The notes beneath the pieces were generated by a model. It did not search any database. It was not told where the DNA came from and saw nothing but the letters and a program-made list of their open reading frames with translations. Positions 1-8,335 of a DNA stretch of 64,000 bases are shown piece by piece (the stretch's first letter is position 1; each line of letters starts with the position of its first letter). Made by a program: the position numbers and the translations under genes. The stretch is taken from contig JADJSA010000007.1 in the NCBI GenBank assembly GCA_016711925.1, positions 164,375-228,374 of the forward strand. The letters run 5' to 3'. The DNA comes from Candidatus Methylophosphatis haderslevensis. Its GTDB lineage: Bacteria; Pseudomonadota; Gammaproteobacteria; Burkholderiales; Rhodocyclaceae.

Positions 1-1375
1 GCATCGCGCCGGCCACCGGCAGCGCGCCGCAGCCGGTGGCCAGTATAACCAGCGCCGCCTCGGCGATTACCGAACCGTTGCCGGCCAGCGCGCGCCACAG
101 GTCGCCGTGCCGCTGCAGCGATGCGACCGGCGTCCCGGTGCGCACAGCGATGCGCGCGCCGCCGCGGGCGAGATTGGCCGCCACCAGACTCGGCGGGTTG
201 ACCCAGCCGCCGCCCCGGAAGTGCCAGCCGCCGGCCGCTGTGCGGTGGCCGACAAGCTGCGTGGCAAGCTCGCGGTCGACGAAGCACGCGAAATCAGCCG
301 GGTAATCGTGGCGCGCGATCGTCGCGCGCTGGGTGGCTTCGTGGCGCGCGTCGCGCGCCAGTTGCAACACGCCGCACGCCTGCCAGCGCGGCCCGAGGCC
401 GGCGCGCTCGAGTTGCCGCAGGTGGCGCACCGCCAGCAGGAAGCCGGCGCGGGTGAGACGCGCCAGGCGATTGTCATCGAGTGAGAGCAGCGGACGCAGC
501 ACTCCGGCCAGATTGCCCGACGCCTCCTGCGCGGCACCCGCGTGCCGTTCCACCACATCGACCTGCCAGCCGCGTGCCGCCAGGCTGGTTGCGCAAGCGC
601 TGCCGGCGAGCCCGGCGCCGATGACAATCGCGTGGCGTGCGGGCGCTCCCGCGGCGGCGTCGGCGGCCTTGCGCTCGCGCCGGGCAACCAGCATCTCGCG
701 CTTGGCGGCGAATCCGGGTTGCCGCTCGCAGGCGAAACCGGCCTCGCGCAGGCCGTCGCGCACCATGGCGGCAACCGACCAGGTGGCGGCCGTGGCGCCC
801 TCGGCGGCGAGCCGCCCGATCTGGCGCAGCACGGCGGGCGACCACATGACCGGGTTTTTCGAAGGCGCGAAGCCGTCGAGGTAGAACGCATCGCCCTGTG
901 CGCGCAGTTGAGGGAGGACGGCCGGTGCATCGCCGAACAGCAGCGTCAGGCCAACCCGCTTGTCATCGAGGTTGACCTGGTGAAAGCCGGGCACCAGCGG
1001 CGGCCAGGCTTCGAGCAGGGCTTGCGAGAGCGCAGCAAGTTCCGGCCAGCGGCGGTGGATCGCGCGCAGATCCTCGCGCGAAAACGGGTGTTTCTCGACC
1101 GAGACGAAAGCGAGCCGCGCGCAGCGCGCCGGATCGTCGCGCCAGGTCGCCCAAGTGGCCAGAAAATTGAGCCCGGCGCCAAAACCGGTTTCGATTACCG
1201 TGAAGCGATCGCGCCCGTGCCAGCGCACGGGCAGGCGATTGCCGTCGAGAAACACGTGCCGGCACTGCGCCAGCGCGCCGGCCGCCGCGTGGTAGATGTC
1301 GTCGTATTCGGGCGATCGCAGCGCGCCATCCCGATCATCGGTGAATCGTGCCGGTACCAGCGCGCTCGGGAACAT
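1..1375 (-). CDS. mnmC: MnmC, bifunctional tRNA wobble-uridine (mnm5s2U) methyltransferase/oxidase, C-terminus cut by window edge
   Basis: The reverse strand is open from an ATG at 1375 to the window start, about 458 codons, so the last ~150-200 residues of the usual 620-670 are missing. The N-terminal part shows the DUF752-type methyltransferase (EYDDIYH near residue 22, then VIETGFGAGLNFLATW as the SAM-binding region and FYLDGFAPSKNP further on). The second half opens with a dinucleotide-binding GAGLAGSACA stretch typical of the FAD oxidase domain. The enzyme finishes 5-methylaminomethyl-2-thiouridine at the wobble base of certain tRNAs by removing carboxymethyl from cmnm5s2U and methylating the product. 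It diverges from the LysM peptidase gene that follows. Confidence 0.9.
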   Translation of the reverse strand, partial: MFPSALVPARFTDDRDGALRSPEYDDIYHAAAGALAQCRHVFLDGNRLPVRWHGRDRFTVIETGFGAGLNFLATWATWRDDPARCARLAFVSVEKHPFSREDLRAIHRRWPELAALSQALLEAWPPLVPGFHQVNLDDKRVGLTLLFGDAPAVLPQLRAQGDAFYLDGFAPSKNPVMWSPAVLRQIGRLAAEGATAATWSVAAMVRDGLREAGFACERQPGFAAKREMLVARRERKAADAAAGAPARHAIVIGAGLAGSACATSLAARGWQVDVVERHAGAAQEASGNLAGVLRPLLSLDDNRLARLTRAGFLLAVRHLRQLERAGLGPRWQACGVLQLARDARHEATQRATIARHDYPADFACFVDRELATQLVGHRTAAGGWHFRGGGWVNPPSLVAANLARGGARIAVRTGTPVASLQRHGDLWRALAGNGSVIAEAALVILATGCGALPVAGAM

Positions 1376-1545
1376 GCGGGCGAGTTTACCAGCCGCAGCA
1401 TCGCTGCCGCCGGATAGGCCGAACCGGTTAACCCGCCCGATGGCTACCGGCAGGCGCCTGCCTGCACCTAGAATCCGCATGCGGCCCGCACCTGGCGCGA
1501 GAGCGGCCACGGCGGAAATCGCGAACCGCAACCAAGGAGGGACGG

Positions 1546-2238
1546 ATGGCAAAGACTTACACGGCGGTCAAGGGCGATACCTATCGCAAGATCGCGGCAG
1601 CGATGATGGGCGATCCGCAACTGGCGGCGACGCTGGCCGACTATAACGGCATACTCGACCTGAAGCAGATCGTCGCGGGGCAGCAGCTTTCGATACCGGC
1701 GGCCCGCGATCTGGCGCCGAGCCGCGCAGCGCGTCCGCGCGCCGCCGCCTGGCCGGCGCCGCCGACGAGCCTGCAGGGCATCCTCGACACCTTCGGCAAC
1801 CTGCTTGCCTATGTGCGCGACGATGCCACGGTTGATCCGAAGTGGGAGGCGCAGTTCATCGTGCGCCAGCCGCTGCCGTATGCCATTCCGCTGGACTGGG
1901 ACACCAGCCAGTCGGTCACCGCGGTGCGCTGCCACAAGCTGCTCGCGCCGCTGCTTCTGCAGGTGTTCGAGCAGATCGCCGCGCGCGGCCTGCGCGGCAC
2001 GGTCAAGACCTACGGCGGCTGCTACGTCTATCGGCCCAAGCGCAACGGCGCCAAGCCCTCGACCCACTCATGGGGCATTGCATTCGATCTGAACGTGCGC
2101 ACCAACCAGATGGGCACGGCCGGCGACATGGACCCGCGGCTGGTCGAACTGATCGAGTCGTTCGGCTTCCTGTGGGGCGGGCGCTGGGCCGGGCGCGGCA
2201 AGGACCCAATGCATTTTCAATACTGTAGCGGCTACTGA
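1546..2238 (+). CDS. LysM-domain M15-family peptidase (cell-wall peptidase)
   Basis: A 230-residue protein preceded by a strong ribosome site (AAGGAGG, 7 bases before ATG). Residues ~3-52 form a LysM peptidoglycan-binding module (YTAVKGDTYRKIA ... LKQIVAGQQLSIP). The C-terminal half has the zinc-peptidase M15 signature: STHSWGIAFDLN supplies the SxHxxGxAxD histidine and aspartate, and DPMHFQY near the end supplies the final zinc histidine. Such proteins cut peptide cross-bridges in peptidoglycan. No signal peptide is visible, so it may be released by another route or act like a phage endolysin; no phage genes lie beside it. Substrate specificity cannot be read from the sequence. Confidence 0.8.
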   Translation: MAKTYTAVKGDTYRKIAAAMMGDPQLAATLADYNGILDLKQIVAGQQLSIPAARDLAPSRAARPRAAAWPAPPTSLQGILDTFGNLLAYVRDDATVDPKWEAQFIVRQPLPYAIPLDWDTSQSVTAVRCHKLLAPLLLQVFEQIAARGLRGTVKTYGGCYVYRPKRNGAKPSTHSWGIAFDLNVRTNQMGTAGDMDPRLVELIESFGFLWGGRWAGRGKDPMHFQYCSGY

Positions 2239-2261
2239 CCGGCCGCGGCGGGCCGGGCGGA

Positions 2262-3758
2262 TCAGTCGCGCCGCATCTGCGGGAACAGGATCACGTCGCG
2301 GATGTTCGCGCTGTCGGTCAGCAGCATGACCAGACGGTCGATGCCGATGCCGCAGCCCCCGGTCGGCGGCAGGCCGTATTCGAGCGTGCGCACGTAATCG
2401 GCGTCGTAGTACATCGCTTCCTCGTCGCCGGCCTCCTTGGCGCGGGCCTGCTCGCGGAAGCGCTGGTCCTGGTCTTCCGGGTCGTTCAGCTCGGAGAAGC
2501 CGTTGGCGATTTCGCGCCCGACGATGAACAGTTCGAAGCGTTCGGCGATCTCCGGGTTGCCGGCGGATCGGCGCGCCAGCGGGCTCACTTCGGCCGGGTA
2601 GTCGATGATGAACGTGGGATCCCACAACTCGGCTTCGGCGCAAGCTTCGAACAACTGCAATTGCAGGCTGCCGAGGCCGCCGGGCTTGAGCGCTTCGCCG
2701 AATTCCCGAATCCTGTTCCTGAGCCACTGCGCATCGTTGAGTTCGGCCTCGCTGAAACCGGGGTGATACTTGCGGATCGCCTGCACGATGGTCAGCCGCT
2801 CGAACGGCTTGCCCAGGTCGAGTTCGCGGCCCTGGTACTGGAATTTCGAGGTGCCGAGCGCCTCTTCGGCGGAATGGCGCAACAGGCCCTCGGTGAAGTC
2901 CATCAGCATGTGGTAGTTCGCGTAGGCCTCGTAGAATTCCATCATCGTGAATTCCGGGTTGTGGCGCGGCGAAATGCCCTCGTTGCGGAAGTTGCGGTTG
3001 ACCTCGAACACCTTCTCGAAACCGCCGACCACCAGCCGTTTCAGGTAAAGCTCGGGCGCGATGCGCAGGAAAAACTGCATGTCGAGCGCGTTGTGGTGGG
3101 TGACGAAGGGCTTGGCGGCGGCGCCACCCGGTATCGGGTGCATCATCGGCGTCTCGACTTCGAGGAAGCCGTGGCTCATCATGTAGTTGCGGATCGACTG
3201 AATCATGCGGCTGCGGGCGACGAAGGTGAAGCGCGTGCCCTCGTTCATGATCAGGTCGAGATGGCGGTTGCGGTACTTCTGCTCGACGTCGGTGAGGCCG
3301 TGGAATTTCTCCGGCAGCGGACGCAGCGCCTTCGACAACAGGCGGATCTCGGCGCACAGCACCGTGAGCTCGCCGGTCTTGGTCTTGAACAGCGTGCCGA
3401 CGCAGCCGACGATGTCGCCGATGTCCCAGCGCTTGAACTCCTTGTGCACGGCTTCGCCGGTGACATCGTTGGAGACGAAGATCTGGATGCGGCCCGACAG
3501 ATCCTGAATCGTGCCGAAACTTGCCTTGCCCATCACCCGCTTCAACATGATGCGCCCGGCCACCTTGACCGAAACCGGCGTGGCTTCGAGTTCCTCGCGC
3601 GATTTCTCGCCGTAGAACTCGTCGAGCTTGCCGGCGGTGTTTTCGCGCTGGAAATCGTTCGGGTAGGCGTTGCCCGCGGCGCGCCACTCGGCGAGCTTGG
3701 CGCGGCGCTCGGCGATGAGCTGGTTTTCGTCCTGCGGGGGCGGATTGGACTCGGTCAT
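2262..3758 (-). CDS. lysS: Lysyl-tRNA synthetase, class II
   Basis: A 498-residue class II LysRS. An OB-fold anticodon-binding domain (VAGRIMLKRVMGKASF ... QIFVSNDV) is followed by the catalytic core with motif 2 (FRNEGISPRHNPEFTM) and motif 3 (GCGIGIDRLVMLLT). It charges tRNA-Lys in the cytosol. I start at the ATG giving MTESNPPPQDEN, the usual LysRS N-terminus, rather than a codon 13 residues upstream, which would overlap the toxin gene. In many proteobacteria prfB and lysS are adjacent and cotranscribed; here a toxin-antitoxin pair sits between them, with the toxin stop only 10 bases upstream of this start, so cotranscription probably continues. Confidence 0.97.
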   Translation of the reverse strand: MTESNPPPQDENQLIAERRAKLAEWRAAGNAYPNDFQRENTAGKLDEFYGEKSREELEATPVSVKVAGRIMLKRVMGKASFGTIQDLSGRIQIFVSNDVTGEAVHKEFKRWDIGDIVGCVGTLFKTKTGELTVLCAEIRLLSKALRPLPEKFHGLTDVEQKYRNRHLDLIMNEGTRFTFVARSRMIQSIRNYMMSHGFLEVETPMMHPIPGGAAAKPFVTHHNALDMQFFLRIAPELYLKRLVVGGFEKVFEVNRNFRNEGISPRHNPEFTMMEFYEAYANYHMLMDFTEGLLRHSAEEALGTSKFQYQGRELDLGKPFERLTIVQAIRKYHPGFSEAELNDAQWLRNRIREFGEALKPGGLGSLQLQLFEACAEAELWDPTFIIDYPAEVSPLARRSAGNPEIAERFELFIVGREIANGFSELNDPEDQDQRFREQARAKEAGDEEAMYYDADYVRTLEYGLPPTGGCGIGIDRLVMLLTDSANIRDVILFPQMRRD

Positions 3759-3768
3759 GACTTTGCTT

Positions 3769-4200
3769 TCAGGAAAATTCGAAAACGTTGAAACCAAGGG
3801 CGCGGGCGGCTTCCGCCTGGACCTTGTCGGAAGTGGCGAACTCGATTGCGGAAACGGTGCGTGCCGCCGCGAGATGCAAAGCGTCGAGCGTACGCAGCGG
3901 CAGGGCCGGCAGCACGTCGATCAGGTCGCGCGCCGAGGCGTAGTCGCCGAAACTGCCTTGGTGAATGTGCCAGGCCCCCCCGCGCACATGATTGTCGAAT
4001 TCGGCAAGTGCGCGCCGCTCGAGCGAGGGGTCGATGTGCCCGGCACGCCGCCGGCGTGCGAGCAGGCAGCGGAATTCGACCAGCGTCAGTGCCGCCGTCG
4101 TCGCATCCTCTCGCTGTTCCGCCCAGTCGAGCACATCCAGCGAGTGCGGTTCACGGATGTAGCACTTGGCGAGTGCGCTGGTATCGATGTAGGCGATCAA
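3769..4200 (-). CDS. vapC: PIN-domain toxin of a VapBC-type toxin-antitoxin pair
   Basis: A 143-residue PIN-fold protein. It opens with LIAYIDTSALAKCY, whose first acidic residue (D6) is the usual metal ligand; further acidic residues follow at VEFRCLL, TLDALHLAAA and FATSDKVQ. PIN toxins are ribonucleases that cut tRNA or rRNA when freed from their antitoxin. The start is a TTG overlapping the antitoxin stop (TTGA), a translationally coupled arrangement typical of such pairs. It sits inside the prfB-lysS operon and points the same way. Confidence 0.85.
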   Translation of the reverse strand: MIAYIDTSALAKCYIREPHSLDVLDWAEQREDATTAALTLVEFRCLLARRRRAGHIDPSLERRALAEFDNHVRGGAWHIHQGSFGDYASARDLIDVLPALPLRTLDALHLAAARTVSAIEFATSDKVQAEAARALGFNVFEFS

Positions 4201-4427
4201 CGGCGATCCTCGCGATCGTCGGCGAGCAGCGCCTCGCTGGGTACCGACTGCATCGGCTGGCCGGCGAGAAAATCGGTCAGTCCGCGCAGGCTGCACCGCG
4301 ACTTGACCGGCAGTATGCGTGCGACCGCTTCGCCGTGCCGGACTACCAGAACCTCATCGCCGTCTGCGAACATCTTTTCCGGATGCGACAAGCCTTCGCG
4401 CGCTTCCCGGATGGTCAGGGTTTTCAT
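4197..4427 (-). CDS. Phd/YefM-like antitoxin partner of the PIN toxin
   Basis: A 76-residue protein beginning MKTLTIREAREGLSHPEKM with a later DEVLVVRHGEAVARILPV stretch, the Phd/YefM-type N-terminal DNA-binding fold. The C-terminus is acidic (ALLADDREDRR), as expected for the toxin-wrapping tail. Its stop codon overlaps the toxin start. The ATG at 4427 is preferred over an upstream in-frame start because that one would place the coding region across the inverted repeat at 4441-4469, the likely operator. Phd antitoxin with PIN toxin is a known combination. Confidence 0.8.
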   Translation of the reverse strand: MKTLTIREAREGLSHPEKMFADGDEVLVVRHGEAVARILPVKSRCSLRGLTDFLAGQPMQSVPSEALLADDREDRR

Positions 4428-4440
4428 GATGGATTCCAGT

Positions 4441-4469
4441 TGTGTCACAATGTCGCAAATTGTGACACA
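4441..4469. promoter_or_regulatory. Inverted repeat upstream of the toxin-antitoxin genes, likely operator
   Basis: Two perfect 11-base arms (TGTGTCACAAT and ATTGTGACACA) are separated by 7 bases, lying 14-42 bases before the antitoxin ATG. Toxin-antitoxin operons are normally repressed by the complex binding such a palindrome. The role is inferred from position and symmetry. Confidence 0.6.
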
Positions 4470-4520
4470 CAACGCCAGCCGTCACAAGCGGCGTCCCGCG
4501 ACTGACGCATGCCGTCGCCG

Positions 4521-5625
4521 CTACACGCCCTGCTTCAGGCTGGCTTCGATGAACGGGTCGAGGTCGCCGTCGAGCACGCCTTGCGTGTTGCCGATCTCGA
4601 CGTTGGTGCGCAGATCCTTGATGCGCGACTGGTCGAGCACGTAGCTGCGGATCTGGTGGCCCCAGCCGATGTCGCTCTTCGAATCTTCGAGTTGCTGTTG
4701 TTCCGACTGGCGCTTGCGCAGCTCGGCCTCGTAAAGGCGCGATTTGAGCATCGCCATCGCCTCGGCGCGGTTGCGGTGCTGCGAACGGTCGTTCTGGCAC
4801 TGCACGACGATGCCGCTCGGCAGGTGCGTGATGCGGATCGCCGAATCGGTCTTGTTGATGTGCTGGCCGCCGGCACCCGAGGCGCGAAACGTATCCACGC
4901 GCAGATCGGCCGGATTGATCTCGATCTCGATCGAGTCATCGACTTCCGGATAGACGAACACGCTGGCGAAACTGGTGTGGCGCCGCGCGTTCGAGTCGTA
5001 GGGCGACTTGCGCACCAGGCGGTGGATGCCGGTCTCGGTGCGCAGCGTGCCGTAGGCATACTCGCCGCTGACCTTGATCGATGCGCTCTTCAGGCCCGCG
5101 ACTTCGCCTTCGGATTCTTCCAGCACCTCGGGCGTGAAGCCCTTGCGCTCGCAATAGCGCAGGTACATGCGCAGCAGCATCGACGCCCAGTCCTGCGCCT
5201 CGGTGCCGCCCTGGCCGGCCTGGATGTCGACGAAGCAGTTGTTCGGATCGACCGGGTTGTTGAACATGCGGCGGAATTCCATCGCCGCGATTTCCTTCTC
5301 GATGCCGTCGAGATCGGCCTCCACCGCGACGACGGTGTCTTCGTCGTTCTCGCCGCGCGCAAGTTCGAACAGCTCGCTGGTGTCGGAAATATGACTCGCC
5401 GCGCTCTGCAGCGCGACCACCACCGATTCGAGCGCCTTCTTCTCCTTGCCGAGTTCCTGCGCGCGCGGGGCGTCGTTCCATACCGCCGGGTCTTCGAGCG
5501 CCCGGCCGACTTCGATCAGCTTTTCAGCCTTGAGATCGAAGTCAAAGATACCTCCGCAGTTCGAGCTCCCGGCCCTTGAGGTCGGCGAGGCGCGAGGCGA
5601 TGGCGTTGAGGCGTTCTGCTTCCAT
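4521..5625 (-). CDS. prfB: Peptide chain release factor 2, with programmed +1 frameshift
   Basis: Release factor 2, 367 residues when read through a +1 shift. Frame 0 runs MEAERLNAIASRL ... RRYL from 5625 and meets TGA at 5544-5542; skipping one T at 5544 continues as DFDLKAEKLIEVG to the stop at 4521. The catalytic GGQ is present (SGAGGQHINKTDS). The stop-codon recognition tripeptide reads SPY (RKSPYDSN) where most RF2 have SPF. RF2 ends translation at UGA and UAA; the in-frame UGA makes its synthesis self-regulating. The next gene downstream is the antitoxin, then toxin and lysS. Confidence 0.96.
5541..5556 (-). promoter_or_regulatory. RF2 programmed frameshift site
   Basis: The coding strand reads CGGAGGTATCTTTGAC: a Shine-Dalgarno-like GGAGG three bases before CTT, then TGA and C. 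This is the classic prfB slippery site at which the ribosome slips +1 on CTT when RF2 is scarce. Confidence 0.93.
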
Positions 5626-5840
5626 GTTGGGGGCGGGCAAAAACAGAAATTATACCGTAGCGCAGCGTCCCGGCCGCGGTTGCATCGACTGGCCCGCCCT
5701 GGCTGCTATCGCATGCTTGCGCCTCATCTGTGGCGCTTGGCGGCGTCACGATTGCCTCGGCTTGCGAGCCAAACGCGCTATTGCGGCGCACGCCCATGTC
5801 GTATGATCGCGTCTTCGCGACTGTCTGCTCCGGAATAGCC

Positions 5841-6593
5841 ATGCAACGCCTGCTCGCCCTGATCGGCCCCATTCCTTTCATTGCACTGGCCATCGTGGCG
5901 GCCGGGCTGTCGCTTGGCTCGGCGGTGTGGCTGTATGGCGAAGTCCTTGCACCGGCGCTCGCTGAGTCGAATTCCCCCTGGCGTTATCCGCTGACCGGAC
6001 TCGCGCTGGCTACCAGCTACTTTGCCTATGGCTTGACGCTGCTTGTGGTTGCGCCTGCGCTCAACACCATGCTCGGCGGCCGGCTGCGGCCGTACCGCGG
6101 CTCGGCGGTGTCGCTGGAGGCGATGCGCTGGTACGTGCATTGCACGTTGACGCTGGTGGTGCGCTATTCCTTTCTCGAATTCGTCACGCCGTCGCCATTT
6201 GCCCAGATGTATTTCCGGCTGATGGGCATGAAGATCGGCCGCAACGTCAATATCAACTCGACCGCGATCGCAGATCCCTCGCTGATCGAAATCGGCGACA
6301 ACGTCACCATCGGCGGCACCGCGAGCATCATGGCGCACTACAGCCAGGGCGGCTATCTGATCATTGCGCCGGTCAAGCTCGGCGCCGGTTCGACAATCGG
6401 CTTGCGCGCAATCGTCATGGGCGGCGTTGAAGTCGGCGACAAAGCCAAAGTGCTGGCGGGCTCGTTCGTGTTGCCCAACACGCGCATACCGGCCGGGGAG
6501 AAGTGGGGCGGCATTCCAGCCTGCCGCATCGAACGCGACAGTGACGATGCCGGCAGCGACATGCGCAGCCGTGGCGACGGAAGTGCGCAGTAG
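5841..6593 (+). CDS. Membrane-anchored hexapeptide-repeat acyltransferase
   Basis: About 250 residues. Two hydrophobic spans (roughly residues 5-32 and 53-78) lead into a left-handed beta-helix of hexapeptide repeats (MKIGRNVNINSTAI ... IEIGDNVTIGGTASIMAH ... VKLGAGSTIGLRAIVMGGVEVGDKAKV). Such proteins move acetyl or acyl groups and often modify lipids or exported glycans. The ATG at 5841 is chosen because the membrane span follows at once; earlier in-frame starts exist (ATG 5796) and cannot be excluded. The next gene, six bases downstream, is a lipid phosphatase-like membrane protein, so the two are probably cotranscribed. The exact substrate is unknown. Confidence 0.65.
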   Translation: MQRLLALIGPIPFIALAIVAAGLSLGSAVWLYGEVLAPALAESNSPWRYPLTGLALATSYFAYGLTLLVVAPALNTMLGGRLRPYRGSAVSLEAMRWYVHCTLTLVVRYSFLEFVTPSPFAQMYFRLMGMKIGRNVNINSTAIADPSLIEIGDNVTIGGTASIMAHYSQGGYLIIAPVKLGAGSTIGLRAIVMGGVEVGDKAKVLAGSFVLPNTRIPAGEKWGGIPACRIERDSDDAGSDMRSRGDGSAQ

Positions 6594-6599
6594 AGACTG

Positions 6600-7217
6600 A
6601 TGAACCTTCCTACGCTTGAAACCATTGGCGTCCGGCTCATCATCGTGGCCGGCGCGCTGGCAGCGTGGTTCGTTACCCAGCGTCTCATCGGCCAGCGCGC
6701 GCTGGCAGGGGCGCGCATCGGCGATCGCCTTCACGACCTGACCGCCGGCGCCAATCGTTGGTTGCACCAACACCCGCAAGCGGCGGACCGGATACTGATA
6801 GCCAGTTCGCTCGGGATCGATTCGATTTCCCTCTTCGTGCTCGGCTACGCCGTGTTCGGAACCGACTTCACGCCGTTCTGGGGACTGCTGAGCCTGTTCG
6901 CCCTGCGCCAAGCCTGCCAGGCAGTCGTTGCGTTGCCCGCGCCGCCGGGCATCATCTGGCGCAACCCCGGGTTCCCGTCGCTCTTCGTAACCTATGAAGT
7001 CGGAAACGACTTCTTCTTTTCCGGCCACACCGCGCTGGCCGTCTACGGTGCGATTCAACTTGCCACGCTCGGCATCCCGGCGCTGACTGCGCTCGGAATT
7101 CTGGCTGCAGTCGGGCAGGCGGTGCTTGTCATCGTGCTGCGCGCCCACTGGACCATCGACGTGGTGGCCGGCTTGCTCGCGGCACTGCTGGTGGGGATGA
7201 TGTTCGGCGCTTTGTGA
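6600..7217 (+). CDS. PAP2-like / sphingomyelin-synthase-like membrane phosphotransferase
   Basis: A 205-residue membrane protein with about five to six hydrophobic segments. Two motifs match the PAP2_C (sphingomyelin synthase-related) family: FFFSGHTALAVY, with the first catalytic histidine, and LRAHWTIDVVAG, with the second histidine and the aspartate. Family members hydrolyse or transfer phospho-headgroups on membrane lipids. It lies directly behind the hexapeptide acyltransferase, which suggests a shared lipid or surface-glycolipid task; the substrate is not predictable. Confidence 0.7.
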   Translation: MNLPTLETIGVRLIIVAGALAAWFVTQRLIGQRALAGARIGDRLHDLTAGANRWLHQHPQAADRILIASSLGIDSISLFVLGYAVFGTDFTPFWGLLSLFALRQACQAVVALPAPPGIIWRNPGFPSLFVTYEVGNDFFFSGHTALAVYGAIQLATLGIPALTALGILAAVGQAVLVIVLRAHWTIDVVAGLLAALLVGMMFGAL

Positions 7218-7349
7218 GGCGCAGTCCGGCAGGGAGTGACAGGGAAGAATTGGGGGCCACGGTTCCAAAAGCGCTTCTACTTTCTGAAGCGAAAGAGGCA
7301 AGTTCCAATGGCACTCACTGACCGACTCGGCACCGCATGCCCGGCGAGG

Positions 7350-7433
7350 CGCATGAAATGGCGATCTGCAGGCAGGCGATGCCAGGTGCCGCATGGATGC
7401 TTGCTCCTGGCGCTGCCTGCCTGCACACCCAGA
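7350..7433. repeat. Dispersed ~109-bp palindromic repeat, copy A (shortened)
   Basis: Carries the family's GCATGAAATGGCGATCTGC half and nested inverted arms (TGCAGGCAGGC with GCCTGCCTGCA; GCCAGG with CCTGGC) around a GCCGCATGGA core. It is shorter than the other copies. It lies 3' of the PAP2-like gene. Confidence 0.65.
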
Positions 7434-7436
7434 TTC

Positions 7437-7520
7437 AGGACCCGTAAGGGTGCAATGAGCGCAGCACACTGCACCGAGCAATTTCATTCGGCCCAATATC
7501 GATTGCGCCCTACGCGGGCT
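7437..7520. repeat. 83-bp repeat, first copy
   Basis: Almost identical to 7981-8063 (a few substitutions and one extra A). The ends form an inverted repeat (CGTAGGGTGCAAT-like start, ATTGCGCCCTACG end), and an inner pair GGTGCA/TGCACC is also present. It abuts an IS110 fragment. Confidence 0.75.
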
Positions 7521-7638
7521 GCCGGTGGCCTGCCCGCGACCGACGGACGCACCAGCGCAGCGCGACCGGCTTCGTCGACACCGTGGACGGCAAAAAAACG
7601 TACTTGGCGAGATCGATGCCAACGGCAATAATAGCCAT
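7521..7638 (-). pseudogene. IS110-family transposase, N-terminal fragment
   Basis: On the reverse strand an ATG at 7638 gives MAIIAVGIDLAKYVF, the DEDD-type N-terminus of IS110 transposases. A run of seven T then shifts the frame, after which AVHGVDEAGRAAL continues in the next frame. The fragment stops at the 83-bp repeat; the rest of the transposase is missing. It is a dead remnant. Confidence 0.7.
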
Positions 7639-7980
7639 GGCCTTTCCCTTTTCAGAGTGTGAGGATGAGACTTCGCACTTCCCATCCTGGCACGACCGTG
7701 CCGCGTGCCAGACTGCGCCAACCTCGGGACGGGGAAGTCCCTTTCCTTCGTTAGGCCTCTCAAGAAACAGAAACTGTAAGTTGCTGTTTTTCCTCGAACA
7801 CCGTGTCCGCGTCGAAGCGGGCTTGGGATGCTCAGAAACACAGCTATTCCGTGATCCAACATGTCAAACCCCGGCTCAACTAACGTCCTTGACCTACTGA
7901 CGGACTTCCCGCACGCAGCCGGCGCGTTTGCCGAGATGCAGCGCTACATCAGACAAGTCTCCCAGTACGCTGACTTCCCC
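7639..7980. other. Gene-poor interval between IS110 fragments
   Basis: Lower-GC stretch with no recognisable gene. A short open frame at 7861-8001 (plus strand, starting MSNPGSTNVLDLLTDF, ~46 codons) runs into the second 83-bp repeat, so it is either a chance frame or the truncated start of a lost gene. Confidence 0.4.
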
Positions 7981-8063
7981 AGGACCCGTAGGGTGCAATG
8001 AGCGCAGCGCATTGCACCGAGCAATCTCATTCGGCGCAATATCGATTGCGCCCTACGCGGGCT
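7981..8063. repeat. 83-bp repeat, second copy
   Basis: Second copy of the element at 7437-7520 in the same orientation, again directly followed by IS110-derived sequence. Its terminal arms (CGTAGGGTGCAAT and ATTGCGCCCTACG) can pair over 13 positions with one G-T pair. Confidence 0.75.
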
Positions 8064-8208
8064 TCATCGCCGCCAACACCTGTCCGTCGCGCTCGCCGCC
8101 GACAATGGCGCGCAGGATCTTCTGGCCCGTTTCGCCGACGACGGGCAGCAGCCCTTGTTGTGACAAACATTGGTCCGCTCCCAATTGCGCGCGGGCCCCC
8201 ATTGGCAT
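8053..8208 (-). pseudogene. IS110-family transposase, C-terminal fragment
   Basis: The reverse strand encodes VVGETGQKILRAIVGGERDGQVLAAM, resembling the segment of IS110-type transposases that follows the second domain start (TGxxIIRAIxxGERDP). It ends at a stop inside the 83-bp repeat. With the N-terminal piece 400 bases away it marks an IS110 copy destroyed by rearrangement. Confidence 0.55.
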
Positions 8209-8213
8209 ACCTC

Positions 8214-8323
8214 CTGGAAGCCGCATGCCTATTTGTGTCCGAGGCATCCAGCCCTGCAAGCGCCATTCCATGCGCCTTCCAGCCAGGCATGCCTGAAGCG
8301 CGCCATCCGGTGCGGCTTCCAGG
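8214..8323. repeat. Dispersed ~109-bp palindromic repeat, copy B
   Basis: Ends CTGGAAGCCGCATGCC and GGTGCGGCTTCCAGG pair as outer arms; the inner part holds AGCGCCATTCCATGCG. It lies 13 bases beyond the recJ stop codon. Confidence 0.75.
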
Positions 8324-8335
8324 CTATCGCGCTGT

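Noticed and set aside
5778..7862. A 694-codon open frame on the minus strand
   Set aside because: It is antisense to the acyltransferase and PAP2-like genes, rich in Arg/His/Gln, and has no domain; a GC-rich shadow frame.
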